Under the pieces are notes generated by a model, which saw only the letters and a program-made list of their open reading frames with translations, was not told where the DNA came from and made no database searches. A stretch of 64,000 nucleotides of DNA, from assembly GCA_045613985.1 (NCBI GenBank), contig JAZLCA010000072.1:1-64000 (forward strand), in the 5' to 3' direction. The position numbers were made by a program, and so were the translations under genes. This stretch comes from SIG644 sp045613985. GTDB lineage: Bacteria > Bacillota > Clostridia > Oscillospirales > CAG-272. Positions 44,711-53,832 of the stretch are shown piece by piece. How positions within the stretch are numbered: the stretch's first letter is position 1; each line of letters begins with the position of its first letter.

Positions 44711-46690
44711 ATGAATTCTTCTTATCGTACAACGGCAGCCGATATGGCTCTGCTCCCCCGCATCTTGAAGTTCACTTCTCCCGACCGTATCCCTTTGCGT
44801 TTTTCGCTTGGTGACCGCGTCATCCAAGGTATTCCCGCGGAATTTCATCCCACCGTCACCCATCGTCTGATCGATTGCAACATGGTGCAATATTTGATTG
44901 AGGGACAAAACGAAGACGGCCTTTTCATCCGCGCCGAATACATCGAATACCGCGACTTTCCCGTGACCGAGTGGGTGGTAACGCTGACCAACCGTGGAAC
45001 CGTTGATACTCCCGTTGTGTCCGATATCCGTCTGGGCGGACATATTCCCTGCACCAAGGCCGTATTGGAATTCGGCAACGGCGATACCTGCACGCCCGAC
45101 GGCTATCACTTTTTCAAAACTCTCGTAGACAGGGCCATGAGCCTGACGCCGAACGACGGCACCTCCTGCAACGGTGCCTTTCCTTACATGACGTTACATA
45201 CCGAAGATTGTGAGATCCGAGCTGCCATCGGCTGGCCCACCAAGTGGGTAGCGGATATTGCTCCCACGGAGGGTGGCATCACCTATTTGTGCGGTCAGGA
45301 TCGTTGTCATACGATATTGCATCCCGGCGAATCCTTCCGTACGCCCCGACTCAACCTCATGGCCTATACCAACGAAGATGCCCCTTTCCGCGGCATCAAT
45401 CTGTGGCGTGCATGGTATCTGAAGCATATTCTGCCCCGCGAAAACGGTCAGGGCATTCCGCCCAAGCTGTGCCTGCACAACTTTATGGCAGACGGCAAGC
45501 CCGAATTTACGGGCGCTAACGAGCAAAATCAAATTGGTGCTTTGGAGGAGTACATTCGCCGCGGCATGAAACCAGACATCTGGTGGTTTGACGCCGGCTG
45601 GTATCCTTGTGATTACGATTGGCCCCGCACCGGCACCTGGCATCCCGATCCCGCCCGCTTCCCTCGCGGTCTTGCGCCCTTAGGCGAAGCTTGTGAGAAC
45701 AACGGCGTTCAACTGCTTTTGTGGTTTGAGCCCGAGCGCGTGCGCGGTGGTGAGGAATTGGAGCGCGAGCATTCCAACTGGCTTTTGTATCAACGCGATG
45801 AAAACGGCAACCCCGTTGGGGATCGCCTGCTTGATCTGGGCAATGACGAGGCAAGAAGCTGGCTAATCGGACACGTGAATGGCCTCATTAAGCAGTCACA
45901 CATTGCCATCTACCGTCAGGACTTTAATTTTAATCCCGCCCCCATCTGGGCGCAGAACGAGGCGGAGGATCGTATCGGCATACTGGAAAACCGTCACGCG
46001 CTGGGTTATCTCGCTTATTGGGATGCTCTGATTTTAGAAAATCCCGGATTGTGGATCGATTCCTGTGCCTCAGGCGGTCGCCGCAATGATCTTGAAACCA
46101 TGCGCCGCGCCGTTCCACTCCACTACACCGACGTCGGCTACGGACACCACCCCATCAAGCAAAAGCAGCACCGCGAAATGTTTGAGTGGATTCCCTATTT
46201 CCGCGCCCATAACATGAACTGGGACAACGCTGAAACAGGTGCATATGAAAACGGCGGCCGTCCTACCGACACCTTCGCATTCCACTGCGCTCTCGCCCCT
46301 TCTCTGACTTCCATGTTCACCTACAACGATACCGAGGAAAATTTCCAGATCGGTCTTCGCATGGACGACATTTGGAGAGAGGCTGCCGAGATCGAGCTTT
46401 CGGGCGACTATTATCCCATGACCGAATGTCGATTGGATCCCCACGACTTTTACGCCATGCAGTTTGATGATCCCACCTCGCGCCGCGGCTTCATCCAAGT
46501 CATCCGCAACACGCAGGTTGAGAGCGACACCTACCTCGTCGTCCCTCCCTGCATCCACGAGAATGCCGTTTATACGCTGATTGACCGCGAGACCGACCAA
46601 GTACTCACCCTGAGTGCAAATGAGCTCAGAGAGGGCTTTACGGCCGCCATGAAGCCTCGTTCCGGTGTGGTGTATTTCTACACGTATTAA
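44711..46690 (+). CDS. GH36-family alpha-galactosidase-like glycosidase
   Basis: 659 residues. An N-terminal beta-supersandwich (about 1-240) precedes a TIM barrel with WWFDAGWYPCDYDW. The nucleophile candidate is Asp404 in YRQDFNF (usual form KWDxN). The acid/base candidate is Asp460 in DSCASGGRRND (usual form CSGGGxRxD). Both positions are conserved in kind but drift in context, so the specificity may not be plain alpha-galactose. No signal peptide. Second gene of a unit with the DMT transporter; a shared terminator follows. Confidence 0.88.
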   Translation: MNSSYRTTAADMALLPRILKFTSPDRIPLRFSLGDRVIQGIPAEFHPTVTHRLIDCNMVQYLIEGQNEDGLFIRAEYIEYRDFPVTEWVVTLTNRGTVDTPVVSDIRLGGHIPCTKAVLEFGNGDTCTPDGYHFFKTLVDRAMSLTPNDGTSCNGAFPYMTLHTEDCEIRAAIGWPTKWVADIAPTEGGITYLCGQDRCHTILHPGESFRTPRLNLMAYTNEDAPFRGINLWRAWYLKHILPRENGQGIPPKLCLHNFMADGKPEFTGANEQNQIGALEEYIRRGMKPDIWWFDAGWYPCDYDWPRTGTWHPDPARFPRGLAPLGEACENNGVQLLLWFEPERVRGGEELEREHSNWLLYQRDENGNPVGDRLLDLGNDEARSWLIGHVNGLIKQSHIAIYRQDFNFNPAPIWAQNEAEDRIGILENRHALGYLAYWDALILENPGLWIDSCASGGRRNDLETMRRAVPLHYTDVGYGHHPIKQKQHREMFEWIPYFRAHNMNWDNAETGAYENGGRPTDTFAFHCALAPSLTSMFTYNDTEENFQIGLRMDDIWREAAEIELSGDYYPMTECRLDPHDFYAMQFDDPTSRRGFIQVIRNTQVESDTYLVVPPCIHENAVYTLIDRETDQVLTLSANELREGFTAAMKPRSGVVYFYTY

Positions 46691-46708
46691 TTTAATAGCA
46701 TAACAAAA

Positions 46709-46745
46709 GGACAGACGATCCAAGATCGTCTGTCCTCGTTTTTTA
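46709..46745. terminator. Bidirectional terminator between GH36 and giant surface protein genes
   Basis: 12-bp perfect stem (46709-46720 with 46724-46735), 3-nt loop, T-run to 46744 and A-rich sequence on the other side. Confidence 0.9.
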
Positions 46746-46752
46746 AGGATAT

Positions 46753-49700
46753 TTAGTTTTGCGTGCTGTAAGCGTTGTCGGTGATGTAATAAGAATTCGT
46801 CTCTTCAGTTGTTCCCGCAACGTCAGGGCCGGGGATTGAATAACTGAAATTCATGATTTCAGTTCCATCGAAGGTGAATTCCCAAACAAAACTCTCATCC
46901 ACAACCTTGTTGAGCGTCTGTGCGGGGCTTTCCAAAGCCACCGAAGAAACATCATCGGTGTATCTCCACGACCAAGCACTCTCGAGCGTAACAGTATAAT
47001 CGCCAACAGGAAGGCCAAGAATAGTCTGACCATCGCCGCCCCAGCTGACCACAGCTACACGAACGTCCACGCCTACCGTAGCAGAGCTCGAAACACCTTG
47101 AATACGATAAATAAAACCTTGATCCCAAATATCCAATGCAGGGTTCGGGTTTATTCCGCCAGTGTTCAGCTGATTCTTTATCGTCAAGCTGGTGGGGACG
47201 AATTTGGCGTAGAAGGTGACCTCCTTGGTAGCCCAGGCCGTCAAGGCCTTCGGCTGAATATAGCCATCACTAACATCGGCTTGGCTGCTATCGACCTTTT
47301 TGTAAGTGGATGTTGTACTGTCGTACATATACCAACCTTCGAAAATATACCCCTTCGCCGGAGTAGGTGTAGATCCTTTAGCCGTACTGCCTAAATTAAC
47401 ATCCTCGTTATATCGATCCAAAGTACCCGTTCCTATATCCATAACCTGATACTTGAAATAGATCGTCTGGTAAGCATAATAGAAGTAGAACGTATAATCA
47501 TCACTTACAATAGACTTCGTTTGCGATTCGCCGCTGATGGTAGTGTATACGTCTTTATCGATTTTTACGGTATTAGTTGCATTCTCGTTCTCACCATAAG
47601 CATTTACCTTTTTCGTTTCGCCATATTTAACCTGATTAAACATCTCCGTTTCGGTAGTACCATTCGGTAGAATGTGCTCTACTTTGTAGGAGACATATTT
47701 TCTCGGATAATACGCCGACAAGACGAGGCCTTGAGACAATACTCCTGTAGCCGATGCCGGCACCGTACCACTAAAAGCACCACCATTTGTAGTTGTAGTG
47801 GTTTGAACAGTAGTAACATCCACAGAATAACCGTAAGACAGCTTGGACAGCAGGTAATCTCCGGCGCTGAAGAATTGGCCAACCGTGCCCATGAGGGTAG
47901 TAATCGAATATCTCGTATACGATCCATCCAGGTTCTCGGTATAGTGGATAATATATACGTTAGCGGTCGATCCACGGTCTTCCCAGTTGAATTCGATCAC
48001 GTTAGCCGCAGCATTCGTCGTCAGAATAACGTCCTTTTGGTAAGCATCGGGAGAAAGCTTGGTGACAATTTCCCAAACCTTTCCCGCATCAGCCGTACTT
48101 GCGCCCAAGGCTTTTGCCGCTGCCACAATATTTGCCTTAGTAACAGAATCGTCAAACCGCACGGTGATTTCAGCGGAACCTTCTTTTGAAGCATAAACCT
48201 CATAGAAATACGTAAACGTGGTTGCGCCGTTCAGATAATCTGCGAATTCCTCATTATGGAAAACGTGATTAACCGTATAAGGAATTTCCGCATTAGAGGT
48301 ATCATAATGGAACGTATAGACGTTACTCTCCCCCGCGTTCATGGAAAGCTTATGCGAGCGCACCGTGGGGAAATAGCCCTTTTGATACGTAGTATCCAAA
48401 TCGGGACCAACCTTGGCAAAGAACTCTTTGCTGACGCCCGCCAAGGATTTACCCTTCATGGGAGGCGCGACGTCTTTGGTATAGTCACCGTTTGCATCCT
48501 TGGTTTTGTAGTATACCGTAAATTCAACGGGAACGTGCGACGTCCACTTGGCATAGATCACGTAGTCCTGCTTGATGGGCATGGTGTTGAAATCAAAACG
48601 CTTCTCCTCACCATTTTCCTTGTAATACCATCCGGCAAAAATGTATTCAGTAATAGGAGGTACCGGGTCTTTCGGTTCCTGGCCAAACAACGATGCGCCG
48701 AACAGAACTTTGTTTGCACCCGTAAGATCAAGATATTTCGTTGCGCCGGGATACTGATCGGGATCCTGCTGATAAACCTCAACGCTGAACTTATTCGTAA
48801 TCCATTTAGCGTAAAGTTTTATGTTTTTGGCAGGCATCGTGATGTCAAAACTGAACGCATTTTGGCACGCCTCATCAATGTACCAGCCGCCAAACGTAGC
48901 TTCGTTTGCTTCAAATACATTGGGATAATTCGTGTTCCCAAAGTCTGCTTTTTTGTAGGCACCCGTGTTCAGCGAAGTACCGTAGGAGACACCTCTATTA
49001 CCCTCATCATCTTCAAAAGAAATTTGTTTACCATTGTTATCGTCGTAGACGAGATTGTATTTCTGTCGCGTATAGAAATAATTCATAACGACTGCGGCTT
49101 TATACGTCTTTCCCGTGCCGACCATATTAGAAATGGCAGTTGCTTCGGCAGTAGTTACTCCTAAATTATTAGTAGTACTATCTGCTTCAGTATCATTGTA
49201 TGATCCTGCAACATGATAGGAAAACGATGCACTTTCATTTTTATCATATCCCACAATTGCTGGATGTGTTTGCTTGCCAGCGGTTGAGTCATCACATGTG
49301 TCATAGCAATCTGCTAAATAATAATCAATCTTGTTGTCGTTATTGGTATCAAGAACTGCAGTATAAGTGAAGCCATTGATCGTCTTCGTCGTGGGATATG
49401 TTACTCCGTCTAAAACAGGCAACCAAATTTTATATCGGTATAGTTCAGGTATACTCCAATCGATATTTGCACCGCCCTCCCAAAAGCAAGCATATGTTAC
49501 CGTTGTATCTGTGACGGATGTATCATTCCAAAGCAAGTTCTCATCCAGCTCTGTATAATTACCTTTGATAGTTTGGTTTCCTTTGTTTACAGTGGTATCC
49601 GAAGTATATTTAACGCGAGATTCTCCGTTCCAAGCGCTCACCAACGCTTTACCACCGGACCAATACTGATTGGTAAAATTAATGTCAGCCGCATTAAACA

Positions 49701-51945
49701 CTCCGCACGGCCACAAGTTACTGATATCGGCTCCATATCTTGCATTAAAAGATATATAATGATACCGATAGTTACCATCCGGATCATAACCTGTATTATA
49801 CGAACGTGATTGCCCTACGGCATTCAATGTTGGCAATGCTTTGACCGTACCTGTTCGACCTGCCCAATCACCGCTAGCATATTGCCGCATTAGCAATATT
49901 TCATCATTTCGATATTCCCAAGATGCATCAGTTCCAAACCCATACGTAGAACCACCAATTATATGGTACGTTGATGCTTGCGTGTTTTGGATTGCATAAT
50001 AGAATTTCAACGTGTATTGCTTTCTCGAATAATACACATTAATAACCGTAGTACCATCACCCGCAACTATTTTGGTCGCAGTATCTGACAAAGCAGACAT
50101 ATACGTGAGGTACGGATACAGAGAGTTAACGTCCGTTACTTCACCCGTAGTAAAGCCATTTGTCGTTGTAATAAATCTTTTTACACTATCCGTACTTGCA
50201 TTTGCATCTGTAGCATCGCCTGTCTGCGCAGACTTATTAACGGTGTACCATATATCGTAATTGGTCTTATTGGAGGAATCCGCACTGTCTGTGTTCTCCA
50301 GCCAATACGCAATGGTATAGGAGGTCGAAGCCTTCTCCCAATTTGCCTTATACTTCAGATTGTGATGCACGCGGACGGATTCGCCCGCCTGATCAAAAGA
50401 CGCGTATTCGTTCCACGTGGTAGTCGTGTTAGAAATCTGAGTCTTGTTCTCATCGGTCACATCCTGCAATGACCAGCCGGTAAATTTATAACCCGGGGCC
50501 GTCGGTATTCCCTGCATAACCGTCGTATCGTAGCGTACGTATGCGGGCATGATACCGTAACCATCAACACCAAGCATCGTATCCTGCAGATCGTACTCGA
50601 CAAGATAATATAAACGGTCGTAATACAGCTCAACCTCGGTGATTTCACCGCCGCTGATCAAGGTCTTGGGGTCATAATACAGCGCTTCAAAGCCTGTTCT
50701 TCCGAGCGCCAAATTTTCGCCAACCATAGCCTCGGTATATCCCGGCACACTTCGGGTATCTACCAAGGTGTAGCCGTCATCCAATAGATTTTGCTCGTAG
50801 ATCAGTACAAGGAAGTACACCTGCTGTGGGATATAGTATACTGTGACCTCTGTGTTAGTTGTTACACCGCTGAACGACACCGTATTGGCAGGGGAATACA
50901 TCTTTCCGTCATACTTAATTGCACCATTCACACCCTCTGTAGCGGAGGGATCCTCCTGATACGGCAAATAACCGGGAACGGGGGGAGAAGTAATAGTACC
51001 GGTAAAGGACTGGCCGGCAGATGTATCTAGCGTAGCAGTAAACGAACCGGCAGCAGTAGAACCGTCGACAGTTGCGTTATCTGCATGACGGAAAACGTAG
51101 TTAACAACGACATGAAACGCATCGGAAACAGCTCGAGACGTAGACCCACTCCTCGCATACTTCCCTGCGGGAATGCTTTCAGTTGTCTCCTCCGTCGGTT
51201 GTATGACCACAGGCGGCTCATCAGGAGCTACACTCGTATCCACGTTCAATGTCATCTCGCCGCTGACGTAACCGATTCCGTCCTTGGTGGCGACGCAGCG
51301 GATGGTGGCCGTGCCCGTTTCGTCGCACGCGTTGGCGATCAAAGCCTCGGAAATAGCCGCGTAGGGATAGTAATAATCGAGAATGTTAGCCCAGCGGTTA
51401 TTCTCTTTGTCAATGAGCATTTGCCACTGATATCTTGCCGCGTCGCCAACCGCGCTGCCAAGCTCGGTAAAGACATAGGTCTTCTCGCCCGGCTCGATGA
51501 CCAGCTCGCTGACAGTTTCGCCGTCCATAACAAGGCCGACCTGGCCCTCGATATAGCCTTCCTCGTTCTCGGGAGGCGCTGGCGGCGCAACGATCTCTAC
51601 GTTGTAATTTTCTGTCCAGCAGTGCGTATTCAATACCGCATGCGATGAGCCGTCAACAGTACCAAGCTTATAATAAACTTTGGTTGTCGAACCCCATGCC
51701 TTTGTTTCTACATCCAGAATCACAAGTATTTCAGGAAGCTGTGTCTTCTCACATCCCATAGCATACGATCCGGCTTCTCGATACATATAAATCATATCGT
51801 TGACAATTCGAACCGTTGAGCCGATAACACTCTCGGCATCATCCTCTGCCACGACATATATATTGACAGGAATAATGGTAAAAATCATTACAAGCGCCAT
51901 GATCAGCGTCACTGCCCTTTTTCCCATTCCATTCATTTTTCTCAT
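46753..51945 (-). CDS. Giant secreted repeat protein with InlB B-repeat-like (Listeria-Bacteroides) modules
   Basis: 1730 residues from the ATG at 51945, chosen for AGGAGG 8 nt upstream. A classic signal peptide (GKRAVTLIMALVMIFTIIPV) ends near AEDDAES. The middle contains several beta-grasp InlB-B/Flg_new-like units with hallmarks such as GYKFTGWSLQD, FGGWYIDEACQN, YIFAGWYYKENG and YIFEGWYMYD, each closing on YAKW or YKANW, plus MucBP-like strands. A C-terminal domain (about 1590-1690) reads LTIKNQL ... GLPVGDYTVTLES, a prealbumin-like fold seen in surface proteins. There is no LPxTG, membrane anchor, SLH or choline-binding repeat, so cell attachment is unexplained. It follows the TasA-like genes, separated by a terminator, and may bind the fibres. 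Confidence 0.82.
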   Translation of the reverse strand: MRKMNGMGKRAVTLIMALVMIFTIIPVNIYVVAEDDAESVIGSTVRIVNDMIYMYREAGSYAMGCEKTQLPEILVILDVETKAWGSTTKVYYKLGTVDGSSHAVLNTHCWTENYNVEIVAPPAPPENEEGYIEGQVGLVMDGETVSELVIEPGEKTYVFTELGSAVGDAARYQWQMLIDKENNRWANILDYYYPYAAISEALIANACDETGTATIRCVATKDGIGYVSGEMTLNVDTSVAPDEPPVVIQPTEETTESIPAGKYARSGSTSRAVSDAFHVVVNYVFRHADNATVDGSTAAGSFTATLDTSAGQSFTGTITSPPVPGYLPYQEDPSATEGVNGAIKYDGKMYSPANTVSFSGVTTNTEVTVYYIPQQVYFLVLIYEQNLLDDGYTLVDTRSVPGYTEAMVGENLALGRTGFEALYYDPKTLISGGEITEVELYYDRLYYLVEYDLQDTMLGVDGYGIMPAYVRYDTTVMQGIPTAPGYKFTGWSLQDVTDENKTQISNTTTTWNEYASFDQAGESVRVHHNLKYKANWEKASTSYTIAYWLENTDSADSSNKTNYDIWYTVNKSAQTGDATDANASTDSVKRFITTTNGFTTGEVTDVNSLYPYLTYMSALSDTATKIVAGDGTTVINVYYSRKQYTLKFYYAIQNTQASTYHIIGGSTYGFGTDASWEYRNDEILLMRQYASGDWAGRTGTVKALPTLNAVGQSRSYNTGYDPDGNYRYHYISFNARYGADISNLWPCGVFNAADINFTNQYWSGGKALVSAWNGESRVKYTSDTTVNKGNQTIKGNYTELDENLLWNDTSVTDTTVTYACFWEGGANIDWSIPELYRYKIWLPVLDGVTYPTTKTINGFTYTAVLDTNNDNKIDYYLADCYDTCDDSTAGKQTHPAIVGYDKNESASFSYHVAGSYNDTEADSTTNNLGVTTAEATAISNMVGTGKTYKAAVVMNYFYTRQKYNLVYDDNNGKQISFEDDEGNRGVSYGTSLNTGAYKKADFGNTNYPNVFEANEATFGGWYIDEACQNAFSFDITMPAKNIKLYAKWITNKFSVEVYQQDPDQYPGATKYLDLTGANKVLFGASLFGQEPKDPVPPITEYIFAGWYYKENGEEKRFDFNTMPIKQDYVIYAKWTSHVPVEFTVYYKTKDANGDYTKDVAPPMKGKSLAGVSKEFFAKVGPDLDTTYQKGYFPTVRSHKLSMNAGESNVYTFHYDTSNAEIPYTVNHVFHNEEFADYLNGATTFTYFYEVYASKEGSAEITVRFDDSVTKANIVAAAKALGASTADAGKVWEIVTKLSPDAYQKDVILTTNAAANVIEFNWEDRGSTANVYIIHYTENLDGSYTRYSITTLMGTVGQFFSAGDYLLSKLSYGYSVDVTTVQTTTTTNGGAFSGTVPASATGVLSQGLVLSAYYPRKYVSYKVEHILPNGTTETEMFNQVKYGETKKVNAYGENENATNTVKIDKDVYTTISGESQTKSIVSDDYTFYFYYAYQTIYFKYQVMDIGTGTLDRYNEDVNLGSTAKGSTPTPAKGYIFEGWYMYDSTTSTYKKVDSSQADVSDGYIQPKALTAWATKEVTFYAKFVPTSLTIKNQLNTGGINPNPALDIWDQGFIYRIQGVSSSATVGVDVRVAVVSWGGDGQTILGLPVGDYTVTLESAWSWRYTDDVSSVALESPAQTLNKVVDESFVWEFTFDGTEIMNFSYSIPGPDVAGTTEETNSYYITDNAYSTQN

Positions 51946-52047
51946 TTGCAGTCCTCCTATACTCGACATTGAAGCGAAACTGCCTTATTTTAGCAAGCAC
52001 AACTCGGAAATTGCGCTAAAATATCAATGCTTAAGAATTTACAGTTT

Positions 52048-52084
52048 AAAAAACATCTGGGAAATTCGTAGGAATTTCCCGGAT
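52048..52084 (-). terminator. Terminator/attenuator between TasA-like genes and the giant gene
   Basis: Stem GGGAAATTC (52059-52067) with GAATTTCCC (52072-52080), extended by ATC/GAT; T6 follows on the minus strand (52053-52048). No strong promoter is visible between it and the giant gene, so partial read-through is likely. Confidence 0.78.
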
Positions 52085-52102
52085 ATTTTATTTACTTCAT
52101 AG

Positions 52103-52669
52103 TTAGGGTAACTTCTTCCAGTTACCATCTTTAAACGCGGCGCCCCAAGCGGTTTCAACCGCATCTTCAGGCACGCATTGAATTGCCTCAGCAAGAATCT
52201 GAACATTCAGTTCATATTCTTCGCTGGGAGGGGTAGATCCTGTCGTTACCATAATACCGCTAAGTACGGTTCCAACGGCAATTTGAGCACTACCATCTTT
52301 AACACCGTAGTAGTAACCGTCGCTCAACTGCGTTGCATTTGGTACATTATACGACACGGCACTCGGATTGATATACCAAAGAGTTCCATCCGTTTTATGC
52401 TTCCAATTCACAACGATCGCGAAGCGAATATACGCGGGGATTCTGCTCTCGGCGGTGTGCCGTATGGAGTACGTACCGTCATGATTATCAACGACCTCAA
52501 TACTAATTTGGCCCTCACCGGAAATATCCATCGAAACGTCTGTGTCAATATCCTTGACGTATTTGGCGTATACCGCACTGGCAACCGCACAAGAGATCAC
52601 GCAAACAAGCAACAGAAGCAGCGGCAGTCTATCTTTGATATACATCAGAAGGCGTTTTCTTTTCGTCAT
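52103..52669 (-). CDS. TasA/CalY-like secreted protein with SipW-type signal peptide
   Basis: 188 residues. A basic N-terminus and long hydrophobic segment end AVASAVYAKYVKDID, the pattern of SipW-dependent signal peptides where cleavage falls near the YAKY motif. The mature part is mostly beta-strand: GQISIEVVDNHDGTYSI, YIRFAIVVNWKH and YELNVQILAEAIQ. It has fewer TasA hallmarks than the 205-residue protein and could be a minor or capping subunit, a role TapA plays in Bacillus. Eleven bp separate it from the upstream gene. Ribosome binding site AAGGAGG. Confidence 0.72.
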   Translation of the reverse strand: MTKRKRLLMYIKDRLPLLLLLVCVISCAVASAVYAKYVKDIDTDVSMDISGEGQISIEVVDNHDGTYSIRHTAESRIPAYIRFAIVVNWKHKTDGTLWYINPSAVSYNVPNATQLSDGYYYGVKDGSAQIAVGTVLSGIMVTTGSTPPSEEYELNVQILAEAIQCVPEDAVETAWGAAFKDGNWKKLP

Positions 52670-52680
52670 GTTGTGCCTCC

Positions 52681-53223
52681 TTAATCAATCTGCTCAACGT
52701 GGATGCGAAGTGTGGCCGGCTCGGTGATCTGTATGATCTCGCCGGGCATGGCACCCGAGGTTATTGTGAATGTAAGCGTATGCTCATCTTCCCTCGTACC
52801 GGTAGCACCAAAAGCACCTCCGTCGAAGGTAATCGTTTTTGTATCGGTATTTATGTCCTTCGGTAGACTATCTCCCAGTTTAATAGTCATCAGATCGTCC
52901 TTTACCCACTGCGTCATCTTTCCGGGAAGCACAAGAATAACATCATACTTCACCGCGACCTCGCTTGTGGAGACTACGACGAATTGGATCGAGTCCTGGC
53001 GCTTACCCGGATCAAAGAAATCCAATTCAATCTTCATTGGAACCGCGTCGACCTGCTGATAAGCCACGTCGAACTTTGCAACTCTGGCATCATCCGAGCC
53101 TTCGGCTCTGGAGATGAAGCGAGCGTACAGACCGCCTGTCATATGGGTACTGAACAGGACCAGCACAAGCATCACCAGACCGACGTAAAAGATAGGCGGT
53201 GTTCTTTTATTCGATTTTGCCAT
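52681..53223 (-). CDS. TasA-like secreted protein
   Basis: 180 residues. The signal segment (IFYVGLVMLVLVLFSTHMTGG) ends LYARFISRAEGSDDARVAKFD; the DDARVAKFD stretch is the typical mature start of TasA/camelysin-family proteins. The rest is a beta-sandwich-like domain with VAVKYDVILVLP and EHTLTFTIT. It lies 23 bp after the SipW gene, which should process it. Probably a fibre subunit or accessory. Ribosome binding site AAAGGTGG. Confidence 0.8.
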   Translation of the reverse strand: MAKSNKRTPPIFYVGLVMLVLVLFSTHMTGGLYARFISRAEGSDDARVAKFDVAYQQVDAVPMKIELDFFDPGKRQDSIQFVVVSTSEVAVKYDVILVLPGKMTQWVKDDLMTIKLGDSLPKDINTDTKTITFDGGAFGATGTREDEHTLTFTITSGAMPGEIIQITEPATLRIHVEQID

Positions 53224-53246
53224 AAAAGAACACCACCTTTCATATT

Positions 53247-53816
53247 TTATTCGTTCGTGTCGTTGTTCTTGGTTTGTTGCTTTAGTTTTTCAATTTCCCG
53301 CCGGATTTCTTCCAGTTGATCGTTATCCTTTTGCTTTTCCTTGTGGAAAGAACGCTCAAGCAGCCAGATGGCCGCCGCAAGAATAACAATAGTTCCGATG
53401 GGGGTTTTAATCAGATTGACAAGATAGCCTACCAGCGGAATATCGAACACCAGCGCACCCTTGATCTGATCAAGGCTGATCGGGTCGTCGGGCGTGTTAT
53501 TCGCATCGCCTTGTGTGACGATGCCCTCCTCGTCCATCGCAATGATACGGTGAACGACAGCGGTACGTCCGTCCTGAAAAACGACGATATCTCCCACGCC
53601 GTAGCTGTCGCGCTCGGCGATAAAGAGAAGATCTCCCGTGGATAGGCGAGGTTCCATACTACCCGACAGCACCACCGTCGCTCCCACGCCAAAAGGCATG
53701 GGAACGGCGTTGCCTGCCAAGCGTGATGCATTGATCGAATAGACGTTAATTCCGACGATCAAGGAAACGATCACGAGCAGAGTGATGCGTACAATCGTTT
53801 TAATTCTTTTTTTCAA
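53247..53816 (-). CDS. sipW: SipW-type (ER-type) signal peptidase I
   Basis: 189 residues from a TTG at 53816 with GGAG 8 nt upstream. An N-terminal membrane helix precedes the catalytic Ser53 in LSGSMEPRL. The second catalytic residue is His89 in AVVHRII, where LepB types have Lys: the Ser/His dyad marks the SipW/archaeal/ER group. A second membrane helix lies at about 140-157, followed by a Lys/Glu-rich cytoplasmic tail with coiled-coil character. It sits inside the cluster of its likely substrates. In Bacillus SipW matures TasA and TapA. Confidence 0.9.
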   Translation of the reverse strand: MKKRIKTIVRITLLVIVSLIVGINVYSINASRLAGNAVPMPFGVGATVVLSGSMEPRLSTGDLLFIAERDSYGVGDIVVFQDGRTAVVHRIIAMDEEGIVTQGDANNTPDDPISLDQIKGALVFDIPLVGYLVNLIKTPIGTIVILAAAIWLLERSFHKEKQKDNDQLEEIRREIEKLKQQTKNNDTNE

Positions 53817-53832
53817 GGTTTACACTCCAGCA

